DNA of 64,000 bases from Croceibacterium soli (GCF_009828065.1 NZ_WTYK01000001.1:248001-312000); one strand, 5' to 3'. Counted from the first letter of the stretch, positions 33,352 to 41,701 are shown. The notes: a model not told the origin generated them from the letters alone. A program made the numbers and translations.

Positions 33352-33563
33352 TTCTTGGCTCCCTTGCGGAATGGCAGCGTCAGCAGGAACAGCGCGGTTC
33401 GCGGTGTAAGCAGTTTCAGGAAAGCCCGGGCATTCTCCGGCGTCAGCGTCGCGCTCATCGGCATCGTGCCGAACACTTTGCCCTTGAGCACCAGGTCGCT
33501 GCCCTGGCGTTCGACTTTGCTGACCTGCATCAGCTCGCTCTTGTCGGCGGAGTAGATCTTCAT
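33348..33563 (-). CDS. Small conserved-looking protein of unknown function (71 aa)
   Basis: A 71-residue protein starting MKIYSADKSELMQVSKVE, with VFGTMPMSATLTPENARAF in the middle and a C-terminal LTPRTALFLLTLPFRKG. There is one hydrophobic stretch near the C-terminus and no signal peptide. I believe similar proteins occur beside SDRs in other catabolic clusters, but I cannot name a family. It is translationally coupled to the SDR downstream. Confidence 0.65.
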   Translation of the reverse strand: MKIYSADKSELMQVSKVERQGSDLVLKGKVFGTMPMSATLTPENARAFLKLLTPRTALFLLTLPFRKGAKK

Positions 33564-33644
33564 CAGCGCGCTTCCCCCTGGTCACGCGGGGTTTGGTTTG
33601 CGGCCCAGCGCTCCATCTGCGGCGACGGCTCAGTGCGGCTCGAT

Positions 33645-33735
33645 GGATCCTGAAACGAGTTCAGGATGACGATGGAATGGAAAGGTGGGTTCAACAGGGC
33701 CCCCTTTTCGTCACCCCGGACTTGTTCCGGGGCCC
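33645..33735. repeat. Intergenic inverted repeat, family B copy 1
   Basis: The right-hand element CCTGAAACGAGTTCAGG and the partner CCCCGGACTTGTTCCGGGG, both next to GATGACG/CGTCACC, lie in the 214-base gap after the flavoprotein gene. The same unit occurs at 35357, 36632 and 38810. Each arm is itself a small hairpin. Confidence 0.7.
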
Positions 33736-33777
33736 ATTTCTCCGCCGGCACGGATGGGTCAGTGAGGCGAAACGGCA

Positions 33778-35340
33778 TCACGACACTCCAATTCGGTCGA
33801 ACTCGATTCCCAGGTCCTCGGCCATGACCATAGCGGTGGCGCGGCCGGCGCCGAAGACGCCGCCACCGGGGTGCTGGAACGGGCCGACGAGGTAGAGCCG
33901 CTCCACGCCCGGCACGCGGTACTGGCCCAGCTCCGGCGTCGGCCGGTGCGATCCGGACTGGTAGGTCGTGGTGGCGATGCCGTGCAGGTCGCCGCGGTAG
34001 AAGCTGGGGCTGGTGCGCTCCATGTCGACCGGGCTGTCGCAGTGATAGTCGAGGATCGTCTCGGGCAGGCCGTCGATGAAGTCGCCCATTCGCGCGATCA
34101 TCTTGTCGGCGAACTCCCGCTTGCTCTCGTCCCAGCTGCGGCCATCGGTGCGCTCGTAAGGCACGTAGTCCCAGGCGTGGAAGATCGCCTTGCCTTCCGG
34201 CGCGCGGGAGGGATCGTGCTGGGTCAGCTGGCCGACGCCGACCAGCGGCGTGGGGGAGAAGTTGCCGTAGCGCAGTTCGTCGAAGGCGCGGCGCATGTCG
34301 CGGTATTCGGCCGGCATCAGCTCGTACATCACCGCCGCGAGATCGCCGGCCTTGAACTTCAGCGGCGCGTCGAGCGCGGCGTGGACGGTGAAGCAGGCGG
34401 CATCCGTAATATGCGTGCGGCGCGCGTTCTTCGCGACGCTGGCGGGAAGCGAGGGCACCATGTCGGGCAGAACGTGCGGGTGGATCGCGCCGATCACGCC
34501 GTCGCTGCAGGTCAGCCGCTCGCCGCTGTCGAGCACGACGCCGGTGGCGCGCGTGCCGTCGGTCACCACTTCCCGAACATGGCAGTTGCTGCGCACCGCG
34601 CCGCCGTGATCCTCGATGCAGGCGATCAGCGCGGCCGTCAGGCTGCCGGAGCCGCCGACTGGCACACCGAAGCCGAACTTCTCCAGGAAGCCGAGGAACA
34701 CGTATGCGCCGATCCCGGTCGCCTTCTCGTCCGGGCTGACGAGGTTCTCGCCCGCCACGCGGCCGAAGTGGGCCTTGACCTTGTCGTGCTCGAACAGCTC
34801 TTCCATCAGGTCGAAGGTGCTGACCTGGGTCGTACGCCAGATCTCGCGCCCTTCGGCGCTCTGGTCCATCATCGCCGTCTGTGCGCCCAGCGGCATCGGC
34901 GGCGAATAGAGCCCGGCCTGGATCATCGGCAGCCACTCCGCCGCCTGGCGAGACATCTCGAGGAAGGTCTCGGCGTCCTTCGCGCTGAACCTAGCGATCG
35001 CCTCGGCGGACTTGGCGGCGTCGCGGTAGAGCGGCAGCGTCGCGCCGTCTTCCCACACGCTCATCATCGGCACTTCGGGGAACAGGTAGCGCAGGCCGTA
35101 CTTCGACTTGAGCGCCAGCTCGTCGTTCAGCAGCAGCGGATTGCCCTGAATGAAGATGTGGCTCATCGAATGCTGGTCGTGCTTGAAGCCGGGCCGGGTC
35201 AGCTCGCGCGTGACGACCCCGCCGCCGAACCACTCGTTCCGCTCGAGCACGAGCACCTTCTTCCCCGCGACCGCGAGATAGGCCGCGGCGACGAGCCCGT
35301 TGTGGCCGGAGCCGATGGCGATGATGTCCGCGTCAGCCAC
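33778..35340 (-). CDS. FAD-dependent oxidoreductase, phytoene desaturase-like (NAD(P)/FAD)
   Basis: A 520-residue flavoprotein. The N-terminal dinucleotide fold is IIAIGSGHNGLVAAAYLAVAGKKVLVLERN followed by FGGG, and the C-terminal FAD signature is LYLVGPFQHPGGGVFGAGRATAMVMAEDLGI. This is the carotenoid/retinol desaturase-like layout. Members in catabolic clusters desaturate or isomerise isoprenoid or alicyclic rings; no other carotenoid genes are present here. It lies between the serine hydrolase at 35469 and the 71-residue protein gene, separated from each by repeat-bearing gaps. Confidence 0.88.
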   Translation of the reverse strand: MADADIIAIGSGHNGLVAAAYLAVAGKKVLVLERNEWFGGGVVTRELTRPGFKHDQHSMSHIFIQGNPLLLNDELALKSKYGLRYLFPEVPMMSVWEDGATLPLYRDAAKSAEAIARFSAKDAETFLEMSRQAAEWLPMIQAGLYSPPMPLGAQTAMMDQSAEGREIWRTTQVSTFDLMEELFEHDKVKAHFGRVAGENLVSPDEKATGIGAYVFLGFLEKFGFGVPVGGSGSLTAALIACIEDHGGAVRSNCHVREVVTDGTRATGVVLDSGERLTCSDGVIGAIHPHVLPDMVPSLPASVAKNARRTHITDAACFTVHAALDAPLKFKAGDLAAVMYELMPAEYRDMRRAFDELRYGNFSPTPLVGVGQLTQHDPSRAPEGKAIFHAWDYVPYERTDGRSWDESKREFADKMIARMGDFIDGLPETILDYHCDSPVDMERTSPSFYRGDLHGIATTTYQSGSHRPTPELGQYRVPGVERLYLVGPFQHPGGGVFGAGRATAMVMAEDLGIEFDRIGVS

Positions 35341-35356
35341 TATTCTCTCCCTTGTT

Positions 35357-35448
35357 CGTCACCCTGAACTTGTTTCAGGGCCCATTTCTCCGCCCGCACG
35401 GACCGCGCGGTGAGGCGCGATGGATCCTGAAACAAGTTCAGGATGACG
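35357..35448. repeat. Intergenic inverted repeat, family B copy 2
   Basis: CCTGAACTTGTTTCAGG with CGTCAC outside it (from 35357), and its mirror CCTGAAACAAGTTCAGG with GATGACG (to 35448), sit between the flavoprotein and serine hydrolase genes. The inner spacer includes CCGCACGGACCGCGCGG. Confidence 0.8.
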
Positions 35449-35468
35449 GGAGGAGGGAATGGAATTGT

Positions 35469-36611
35469 TCAAACCATCGCGCTCAGCGCGAGGTCGCTGA
35501 GCTTCTGGCAGCGCTCGATATTGGCGGCCTGGGTCATGACCCCGGCGCTGCACAGCGCGAAGCTGACGTCGCGCGCCGGATCGACCCAGAACATCGTGCT
35601 GCCGGCGCCGTAGTTGCCGTGGGTCTCCGGGCTGGCGAGCGTGCCGAACAGGTGGTGGAACACCCCGGTCCCGCGTACCTGGAAGCCGATCCCCTGGTTC
35701 GCAGGCGGAACGATCCAGCCGGCGTTCTCGGCCACGCGCTTGTAGAGCTGGTTCGGCATGTCCCCGGTGTGCACCTGCCGCGCCAGCTGCAGCGTCGCGG
35801 GGGAGAGGATGCGCACCCCGTCGAGCTCCCCGCCGCGGCGGAGCATCTCGGCGAAGCGGTAGAGGTCGCCGCTGGTGGAGGCGCAGCCGACATGCGGGGC
35901 TTCGACCTCGGGGTCCTCGAACAGCGCGTGATCGCCGGGGATGTTTCGGCTGAGGTGCTGGATCGGCACCGTCCCGCGCATGTCCGGCTTCACGTGTCGG
36001 TCTTTCAGGTCCGGCCGCAGCCCCATGGAAGTGCTGTCCATCCGCAGCGGCGCGAACAGGTCCTCGTGCAGCAGCGTGCGGTAGTCCCGGCCATGCGGAT
36101 CGGTGCGCACGAGCGCGGTGCCCATCAGCACGTGATTGACCAGCGGTGAGTAATCGCAGCGGGTGCCGGGCGGCACCTCGCCGTGGACATTCTCGATCGA
36201 AGCTTCGAACAGCTCGTCCAGCCGGTCGAGGTACATCCCCGGCTTCGGGGTCCAGACGCCCGGCATGCCCGCCGTGTGGGTGAGCAGGTGGTAGAACGTC
36301 GCGTCCTCGCGCGGCTGGCCGGTGAATTCCGGCAGCACGTCCTTCACTTTGGTGGTCAGCGCAAAGCGGCCTTCCTCGATCGCCTTGAGGATCAGGACGT
36401 TGGTGAAAGCCTTGGTGACCGAGAAGATCGAGAACACGTTGTCGAGCCGGAGCGGCCGCGCCCCGGCCGCGTCCTCGGCGCCGAGCGCTTCCTCGAACAC
36501 CACTCTGCCGCTCCGCCCGACGGTCAGCACCGCGCCGAAATAGTCGCCCCGCGCGATGTCGGCGAGGATCACCTCGCGAAGGCGGTCGATCCGTTCTTGC
36601 CAGACGTTCAT
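35469..36611 (-). CDS. Beta-lactamase family serine hydrolase
   Basis: A 380-residue class C beta-lactamase/family VIII esterase-type protein. The nucleophile motif is SVTK (Ser64, Lys67), the second Tyr motif is probably in CDYSPLVNHVLMG, and a late SALCSAG-type region replaces the KTG box. No signal peptide, so it is cytoplasmic and more likely an esterase than a penicillin-binding protein. A second member of the family is at 38935 in the same gene run. Presumed role: hydrolysis of an ester or lactone intermediate. Confidence 0.87.
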   Translation of the reverse strand: MNVWQERIDRLREVILADIARGDYFGAVLTVGRSGRVVFEEALGAEDAAGARPLRLDNVFSIFSVTKAFTNVLILKAIEEGRFALTTKVKDVLPEFTGQPREDATFYHLLTHTAGMPGVWTPKPGMYLDRLDELFEASIENVHGEVPPGTRCDYSPLVNHVLMGTALVRTDPHGRDYRTLLHEDLFAPLRMDSTSMGLRPDLKDRHVKPDMRGTVPIQHLSRNIPGDHALFEDPEVEAPHVGCASTSGDLYRFAEMLRRGGELDGVRILSPATLQLARQVHTGDMPNQLYKRVAENAGWIVPPANQGIGFQVRGTGVFHHLFGTLASPETHGNYGAGSTMFWVDPARDVSFALCSAGVMTQAANIERCQKLSDLALSAMV

Positions 36612-36631
36612 CCCCCTATCTCTCCCTCAAT

Positions 36632-36722
36632 CGTCATCCCGGACTTGATCCGGGATCCATCCAGCCTCCGGAACCGCAGATCCCAGTTGCGCGATGGGCC
36701 CTGAAACAAGTTCAGGGTGACG
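36632..36722. repeat. Intergenic inverted repeat, family B copy 3
   Basis: CGTCATCCCGGACTTGATCC at the left and CCTGAAACAAGTTCAGG with GTGACGG at the right enclose about 45 bases between the serine hydrolase and SDR genes. The left arm here is the CCCGGA variant. Confidence 0.78.
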
Positions 36723-36750
36723 GTAACCGAGGGGGAGAGATGCATTATCC

Positions 36751-37500
36751 TCACCCCGCCGCGATGATGCCGCCGTCGATGGCCAGCATGGCCCCGGTGA
36801 TGAACGCCGCCTCGGCCGACAGCAGGAAGGCCGCCGCCCTAGCCACGTCGTCCGGGGTCCCGTTGCGCCGCAGCGGGATTTGCTTCGCCCGTTCCGCGTA
36901 CTGCTCCGGCGTGACGAAGCCTTCGGTCGCCGGGGTCGGCACGCTGCCTGGGGCGATGGCGTTGACGCGCACGCCGCGAGGGCCGAGCTCGCCGGCGAGG
37001 ACTTTCGTCAGCCCGGCGATGCCCGCCTTGATCGTGGTGTACGCGCCGGTGTTCGGCCGCCCGCGATAGGCGACCGGCGAGCTGTAGTTGAGGATGTTGC
37101 CCGGCGCATTCTCGTCGCGGTGCGCTAGGAACGCCTGCACGCCCCAGAACACGCTCTTGAGCCCGGCCGAGAGCATTCGGTCGAGCGTTTCCTCGGTGAC
37201 CTGTTCGATCGGTTCGTAGACCAGTACGGAGGCATTGTTGATCACCGCGCGCAGCGGCCCGGCGTCGCGCCTGAACGCCTCCGCCACGTCGAAGAACGCC
37301 TGCCGCCGGCCGAGATCGGCGCCGTATGCATGGGCCTGGCCGCGGCTCTCGCGGATGGCCGCCGCCACGGCCTGTGCGGAGGCCTCGTCGATGTCCGCCA
37401 CACCGACGATCGCCCCCTCGGACGCGAGGTGCTTCGCAATCCCCTCGCCAAGCCCTCGCCCGGCGCCGGAGATCAGGATCGGCTGTCCTGTGAAGCGCAC
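36751..37500 (-). CDS. Short-chain dehydrogenase/reductase (classical SDR)
   Basis: A 249-residue SDR with ISGAGRGLGEGIAKHL as cofactor loop, INNASV in place of NNAG, catalytic YSSPVAYRG Ser and YTTIKAG with Tyr and Lys. VADIDEAS indicates NAD preference. Its ATG abuts the stop of the SnoaL-like gene with no gap, so it is co-translated with it. Its low similarity to the SDR at 32566 suggests two different alcohol/ketone steps in the pathway. Confidence 0.9.
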   Translation of the reverse strand: MRFTGQPILISGAGRGLGEGIAKHLASEGAIVGVADIDEASAQAVAAAIRESRGQAHAYGADLGRRQAFFDVAEAFRRDAGPLRAVINNASVLVYEPIEQVTEETLDRMLSAGLKSVFWGVQAFLAHRDENAPGNILNYSSPVAYRGRPNTGAYTTIKAGIAGLTKVLAGELGPRGVRVNAIAPGSVPTPATEGFVTPEQYAERAKQIPLRRNGTPDDVARAAAFLLSAEAAFITGAMLAIDGGIIAAG

Positions 37501-37914
37501 TCAGTCCATCCCGAACAGCTTGGCGGTGTAATGGCTGTCCATGTACTCGCGCATGGCGTCGATCTTGCCGTTCGAGACCTCGAACACCCAGCAGTAGTCG
37601 TTGTCGTAGACCTTCCCGTCCATCGTCTTGCCGGTGGAGTTGGACTCCACGCAGACGAACGGCCCGGCGGAGAACATGTTCTGTACGTGGACCTTGGGGT
37701 CCCCCGGCTCGAACATCCCGCGCACCGGGGCGAGGAACTTGTCGATGATGTCCATGCCGACGTGCTTGCCGGCTCCGGCGATGTCCTTGACCTTGGGCTC
37801 CCACACCGAATGCTCGTGGTAGAACGTGCGCAGGCGCTCGAGGTCGCCAGAGGAGAGGACCTCGAAGAAGTCGAGCACGAGCTGCTCGTTGGCGTTCGCC
37901 GCGGTTACCGTCAT
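37501..37914 (-). CDS. SnoaL-like (NTF2-like) protein 1
   Basis: A 137-residue single-domain NTF2/SnoaL-fold protein: NEQLVLDFFEVLSSGDLERLRTFY, then WEPKVKDIAGAGKHVGMD and NDYCWVFEVSNGKIDAMREYMD, the usual helix-sheet order. These small proteins act as cyclases, isomerases or dehydratases on polyketides, terpenoids and steroids. It overlaps the second NTF2-like gene by four bases and touches the SDR downstream. Confidence 0.83.
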   Translation of the reverse strand: MTVTAANANEQLVLDFFEVLSSGDLERLRTFYHEHSVWEPKVKDIAGAGKHVGMDIIDKFLAPVRGMFEPGDPKVHVQNMFSAGPFVCVESNSTGKTMDGKVYDNDYCWVFEVSNGKIDAMREYMDSHYTAKLFGMD

Positions 37915-38387
37915 TTCAATCCTCTCGCTTCGTCGCTGGGGGCAGGAATGTTCGGCATGGCCCCGCCCTGGTGCAGGGCGACCTGGCCATAGCGGGACAT
38001 GAACTGCCAGCCTTCGCCGGTCTTGACGTAATGATCCTCGAACCCGCCGACGTAGATGCCGCCGGCTTCCTGCGGCGGCTCGGTCGAGGCGTGGCTCGAC
38101 AGCATCGTCAGGTAGTTCGTCCCGCGCGCCTCGATCTCGGAGATCACCTCGACCAGCACGTTGGTGACGATGTGGCGCACCAGGATCGGCGGCCGGTCGC
38201 GGAAGATCGCCTGCACCCTGTCACGCCCGAAGAACGGGAAGTCCGGCTGGAACGGCCGCGCGAACGTGCAGTCCTCCGTGAACAGCGCGGCCAGCGCCTC
38301 ATGGTCGCCGTTGTCGGCATATTTGGCGAACAGCAGCGGCAGCCGGGCACACTCGGCCTCGATCCGCAGGCGTTTCTCGTCCTTCAT
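37911..38387 (-). CDS. SnoaL-like (NTF2-like) protein 2
   Basis: A 158-residue protein with the SnoaL_4-type pattern CARLPLLFAKYADNGDHEALAALFTEDCTFARP, followed by RDRVQAIFRDRP and HIVTNVLVEVISEIEARG. It is distinct in sequence from the NTF2-like protein downstream. Its ATG overlaps the CMD-like stop by one base (TGATG). Enzymatic role inferred only from family: small-molecule isomerase, hydrolase or hydratase. Confidence 0.82.
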   Translation of the reverse strand: MKDEKRLRIEAECARLPLLFAKYADNGDHEALAALFTEDCTFARPFQPDFPFFGRDRVQAIFRDRPPILVRHIVTNVLVEVISEIEARGTNYLTMLSSHASTEPPQEAGGIYVGGFEDHYVKTGEGWQFMSRYGQVALHQGGAMPNIPAPSDEARGLK

Positions 38388-38785
38388 CAGCCGAGCTCTT
38401 CCGCGCCTTCGGCGTCGATCTCGGCGAAAGCCTCGTTGGCCAGGCGGAAGCTGTCGACCGCCGCCGGAATGCCGCCGTAGATGCCGACCTGCAGCAGAAC
38501 CTCGCGGATTTCCTCCCGGCTAAGGCCGTTGTTGAGCGCGCCGCGGACATGGGCCTTCAGCTCGTGCCCACGGTTGAGCACCGCGATCATCGCCAGGTTG
38601 ATCAGGCTCCGGTCGCGCCGCGGCAGCCCCTCGCGGCCCCAGTTCCAGCCCCAGCAGTAGGTCGTGACCAGTTCCTGCAGCGGATCGTTGAACGGCCCGG
38701 ATTTCGCCAGCGCACGGTCGACATAAGCATCGCCGAGCACCTCCCGGCGGATCTGCATGCCTTTGTCGTAGAGGTCTTGGTCCAT
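38387..38785 (-). CDS. Carboxymuconolactone decarboxylase (CMD) family protein
   Basis: A 132-residue member of the AhpD/CMD superfamily. The core is WGREGLPRRDRSLINLAMIAVLNRGHELKAHVRGALNNGLSREEIREVLLQVGIYGG, matching gamma-carboxymuconolactone decarboxylase (PcaC-like); the CxxC of AhpD is absent. In PcaC it decarboxylates an unsaturated lactone. Here it sits with hydrolases and SDRs rather than protocatechuate genes, so the substrate may differ. Confidence 0.88.
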   Translation of the reverse strand: MDQDLYDKGMQIRREVLGDAYVDRALAKSGPFNDPLQELVTTYCWGWNWGREGLPRRDRSLINLAMIAVLNRGHELKAHVRGALNNGLSREEIREVLLQVGIYGGIPAAVDSFRLANEAFAEIDAEGAEELG

Positions 38786-38809
38786 CTTACGTTCTTTCTA
38801 GTTTTGCTT

Positions 38810-38901
38810 CGTCATCCTGAACTCGTTTCAGGATCCATTCCGCCGCATGCACCGTGGGCGCGGGATGGCGGAATGGATCCCGGAGCAAGTCCGGGATGAC
38901 G
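38810..38901. repeat. Intergenic inverted repeat, family B copy 4
   Basis: CGTCATCCTGAACTCGTTTC at the left and CCCGGAGCAAGTCCGGG with GATGACG at the right, with inner arms CATTCCGCC/GGCGGAATG. It lies between the CMD-like and serine hydrolase genes. Confidence 0.8.
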
Positions 38902-38934
38902 AGGGAAAGGGGCAGGAGGCGGCAGCGGGAGAGC

Positions 38935-40167
38935 TCACCCAACAACCTCATAAACCGCGTCGATCAGCCGGCGCGCGCGCGGGCCGTTGGTGCCGACGGC
39001 GTGCATCTGGTTGCAGCAGTAGGAGAAGCCGAGTTTTGCATCGGGATCGCCGAAGCCGATCGAGCCGCCGAGGCCGTGATGGCCGAAGCTGCGCATGTTC
39101 GGCCCCATGTAGACGGCCTCCGGCGTGTTGAGCAGCACGCCCATCGCCTGGTGATATGGCCGTTCCTGGAGCAGCTCGGTCTGGTTGTGCTGCTCTGTGA
39201 TCATCGCCTCGAGCTGTTCCTTCGAGAGCAGGGACACGCCGTCCACCTCGCCCACTGTCGCGCCGTAGATGCGGGCGACGCCGCGGGCATTGCCGTGGCC
39301 GGAGCCGCTGGCGATCTCGGCCTCACGCCACTTGGGGGCGTTCATCGTGTCGTACCACGGCTCGCGCGGGTTCTGCAGGAAAGCGAAGCTGCGCAGCACC
39401 GCGCCGTCCTGCCAGCCTTCGGGCGTGTCCGGCTTTTCCGGCACGGACTGGTCCTTTGCCGCGAACAGCCGCGCGCCGGTGTTGGGCAGGACTTCGGCAA
39501 CGTGCGCCTGCTGGTTCTCGTCCATCTCGCCGATGTAGTATTCGGCCGTAAGCGGCCGGGCCACGTTCTCCCGCAGGAACGGGCCAACGGTCGTGCCGGT
39601 CACCCGGCGCATGATCTCGCCGAGCAGGAAGCCCTGGTTGTGGACGTGGTAGGCGGCGCGGGTGCCCGGCTCCCACAGAGGCTCCTGCACCTCCAGCGCG
39701 CGGATATAGGCATCGAAGTCGAAGAAGCCGCCGGGGTACATCGTGTCCGTGGTCAGCACCGGAATCGCGGCGGTGTGATCGAGCACCATGCGCACGCGGA
39801 TGTCCTGCTTCCCATTCTGCGCGAACTCTGGCCAGTAGTGCGCGATCCGCTCGTCCGGGTCGACCAGCCCGCGATCGATCAGCATATTGAAGCAAATGCC
39901 GGTCACGCCTTTGGCGACGCTCATCATGCAGACGGTGGCGTGCTCGTCCCAAGCCAGGCTGCGGTCGGCGCGGGCCCAGCCGCCCCACAAGTCGACGACG
40001 GTTTCGCCGTCGAGCACCACGGAGACGCCGGCGCCCAGCTCCTCTTCCTGGCGGAAGTTCTCGACGAAGGCGTCCACGACCGGGCGGAACCGTTCGTCGA
40101 ACCGGCCGCGCAACGGATATTCGCCGCCGCGGGCGGAGATCGTCTCGTTCAGTTCGGCTTGTGGCAA
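38935..40167 (-). CDS. Beta-lactamase family serine hydrolase (family VIII esterase-like)
   Basis: A 410-residue protein with SVAK (Ser83, Lys86) as nucleophile motif, a Tyr motif in AAYHVHNQGFLLG, and SFGHHGLGGSIGFGDPDA near the C-terminus, as in EstB-type esterases. No signal peptide. It heads the minus-strand gene run and diverges from the flavin monooxygenase; an operator-like palindrome lies in the shared promoter. A possible first step would be ester cleavage of the imported substrate. Confidence 0.88.
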   Translation of the reverse strand: MPQAELNETISARGGEYPLRGRFDERFRPVVDAFVENFRQEEELGAGVSVVLDGETVVDLWGGWARADRSLAWDEHATVCMMSVAKGVTGICFNMLIDRGLVDPDERIAHYWPEFAQNGKQDIRVRMVLDHTAAIPVLTTDTMYPGGFFDFDAYIRALEVQEPLWEPGTRAAYHVHNQGFLLGEIMRRVTGTTVGPFLRENVARPLTAEYYIGEMDENQQAHVAEVLPNTGARLFAAKDQSVPEKPDTPEGWQDGAVLRSFAFLQNPREPWYDTMNAPKWREAEIASGSGHGNARGVARIYGATVGEVDGVSLLSKEQLEAMITEQHNQTELLQERPYHQAMGVLLNTPEAVYMGPNMRSFGHHGLGGSIGFGDPDAKLGFSYCCNQMHAVGTNGPRARRLIDAVYEVVG

Positions 40168-40203
40168 TCCACTCTCCCTGTGTTCCGCCGAGCCTTTGCG
40201 ACT

Positions 40204-40217
40204 CTAACGAGCGTTAG
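40204..40217. promoter_or_regulatory. Operator-like palindrome in the hydrolase/monooxygenase divergent promoter
   Basis: CTAACG-AG-CGTTAG has perfect six-base arms and lies 37 bases upstream of the minus-strand hydrolase and 84 bases upstream of the plus-strand monooxygenase. Its core matches the palindrome at 5488-5499 upstream of TonB receptor 1. Confidence 0.5.
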
Positions 40218-40300
40218 TGCTAGGGGAGAGCAGGCCAGCGGGAAAGGGGCTTTGCGCGGGACCGCCGATTGCGCCATGCTGGCCGCCGGGAGAGACGGCA

Positions 40301-41509
40301 ATGCACGACGCGATCGTGGTCGGCGGCGGGCCGACCGGCTTCATCACCGCGCTCGGCCTGGCCCAGGCCGGGGCCGACGTGCTGCTGATCGAGGCCGAGG
40401 ACGCGGTGATCGATAGCCCGCGCGCCGCCGTCTATCACTGGTCCACGCTCGATGGGCTGGAGCGGCTCGGCATTCGCGACGAGGCGGAGCGGATCGGCTT
40501 TTCCAAGCGCGATTACCTCTGGCTGGTCAGGAAGACCGGGGAACGGATCGAATACGATCTCTCGGTGCTCGATGGGCGGACCGCCTTTCCGTACAACATC
40601 CACCTCGGGCAGGATCGGCTGGCGGAGATCGCCCGCGACCGCCTCTCCAGCATGGGCAATGCCGAGATCCGCTTCGGCACGAGGCTCACGGGGCTGACGC
40701 AGGACGAGGATCGCGTCCGGACCGAGGTCGAAGGGCCGGGCGGGGCGGAGATCCTCGAAACCCGCTATCTCGTCGGGGCGGACGGCGCCGGCAGCACGGT
40801 GCGCAAGGCGCTCGGACTGGCCTTCGACGGGTTCACCTGGCCCGAGCGGTTCGTCGCCACCAACGTCCATCACGGCTTCGACGCTGCGGGTTACGGCCTC
40901 ACGACGATGGTGATCGACGAGCAGTGGGGCGCGGTGATCGTGAAGATCTCGCGGGACGGGCTGTGGCGCTGCACTTACATGGAAAACGCCGCGTTGCCGG
41001 AGGAGACGTACCTGGAACGGGTGCCGGATGCCTACGAGCATCTGCTCCCGGCGGAAGGCGGCTACAGGCTCGACCGGGCGGCGCCATATCGGATGCACCA
41101 GCGCTGCGCCGAGACCTTCCGCAAGGGCCGCGTCATGCTGGTCGGCGATGCGGCCCACGTCACCAACCCGACGGGCGGCCTTGGGCTGACGGGCGGGCTG
41201 TTCGACGCTTTCGCGCTCTGGCCGACGCTCGCCGCCGTGCTGCTCGAAGGCGCCGACCCGGCGCTGCTCGACCGCTGGGCAGATGACCGGTGGAGGATCT
41301 TCGTCGAGAAGACCAGCCCGCAGGCGATCGCCAACAAGCGCCTGGTGTTCCACGCCTGCGGCGGCGAGGCGGAGCTCGACACGGCGCTCGGCGGACTGCG
41401 GGCGATGGCTGTGGATGCGGACGTGCGGCTGCAGCGGCTGATGTTTGTGAAGAGCCTGGAGACGTCCGGACCCTCGGAGGCGAAGGGGCCCTCATCCAAC
41501 TTCGCCTAA
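40301..41509 (+). CDS. FAD-dependent aromatic-type monooxygenase
   Basis: A 402-residue group A flavoprotein monooxygenase of the PHBH/PheA type. DAIVVGGGPTGFITALGLAQAG binds the FAD ADP moiety, YLVGADGAGSTVRKALG is the DG motif, and RVMLVGDAAHVTNPTGGLGLTGG is the GD motif. GGGAGAG stands before the ATG. Hydroxylation of an aromatic or enolic ring with NAD(P)H and O2 is expected. It diverges from the serine hydrolase and is followed by two strong hairpins. Confidence 0.92.
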   Translation: MHDAIVVGGGPTGFITALGLAQAGADVLLIEAEDAVIDSPRAAVYHWSTLDGLERLGIRDEAERIGFSKRDYLWLVRKTGERIEYDLSVLDGRTAFPYNIHLGQDRLAEIARDRLSSMGNAEIRFGTRLTGLTQDEDRVRTEVEGPGGAEILETRYLVGADGAGSTVRKALGLAFDGFTWPERFVATNVHHGFDAAGYGLTTMVIDEQWGAVIVKISRDGLWRCTYMENAALPEETYLERVPDAYEHLLPAEGGYRLDRAAPYRMHQRCAETFRKGRVMLVGDAAHVTNPTGGLGLTGGLFDAFALWPTLAAVLLEGADPALLDRWADDRWRIFVEKTSPQAIANKRLVFHACGGEAELDTALGGLRAMAVDADVRLQRLMFVKSLETSGPSEAKGPSSNFA

Positions 41510-41534
41510 GCCCCTGCGGGGCCAAGGCTCCGTA

Positions 41535-41560
41535 TCCTTCTCCCACCAGTGGGAGAAGGA
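41535..41560. terminator. Strong hairpin after the flavin monooxygenase gene (family D)
   Basis: TCCTTCTCCCA, a four-base loop CCAG and TGGGAGAAGGA form a perfect 11-base stem 26 bases after the stop. A nearly identical hairpin follows at 41620. It could end transcription of either convergent gene, though no clear T-run follows. Confidence 0.5.
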
Positions 41561-41619
41561 ACCAAGCGGCGATGCCCCTCTATCCCCTAGCAGAAGGGTA
41601 GAAGGTCGCGTCCCGATCC

Positions 41620-41645
41620 TCCTTCTCCCACTCGTGGGAGAAGGA
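41620..41645. terminator. Second family D hairpin between convergent genes
   Basis: The same TCCTTCTCCCA/TGGGAGAAGGA stem with loop CTCG, 60 bases after the first copy. GCCAGC-TT-GCTGGC (41657-41670) forms a third small hairpin just beyond. Together they separate the convergent genes ending at 41509 and 41702. Confidence 0.5.
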
Positions 41646-41701
41646 TAGCGGAGCTTGCCAGCTTGCTGGCTAGCGATGCTTGGATGAGGGCCCGCTAAGC
41701 C

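Noticed and set aside
33645-38901. CRISPR-like array from spaced repeats
   Set aside because: Copies are over 1 kb apart, are themselves inverted, vary in sequence and have genes between them.
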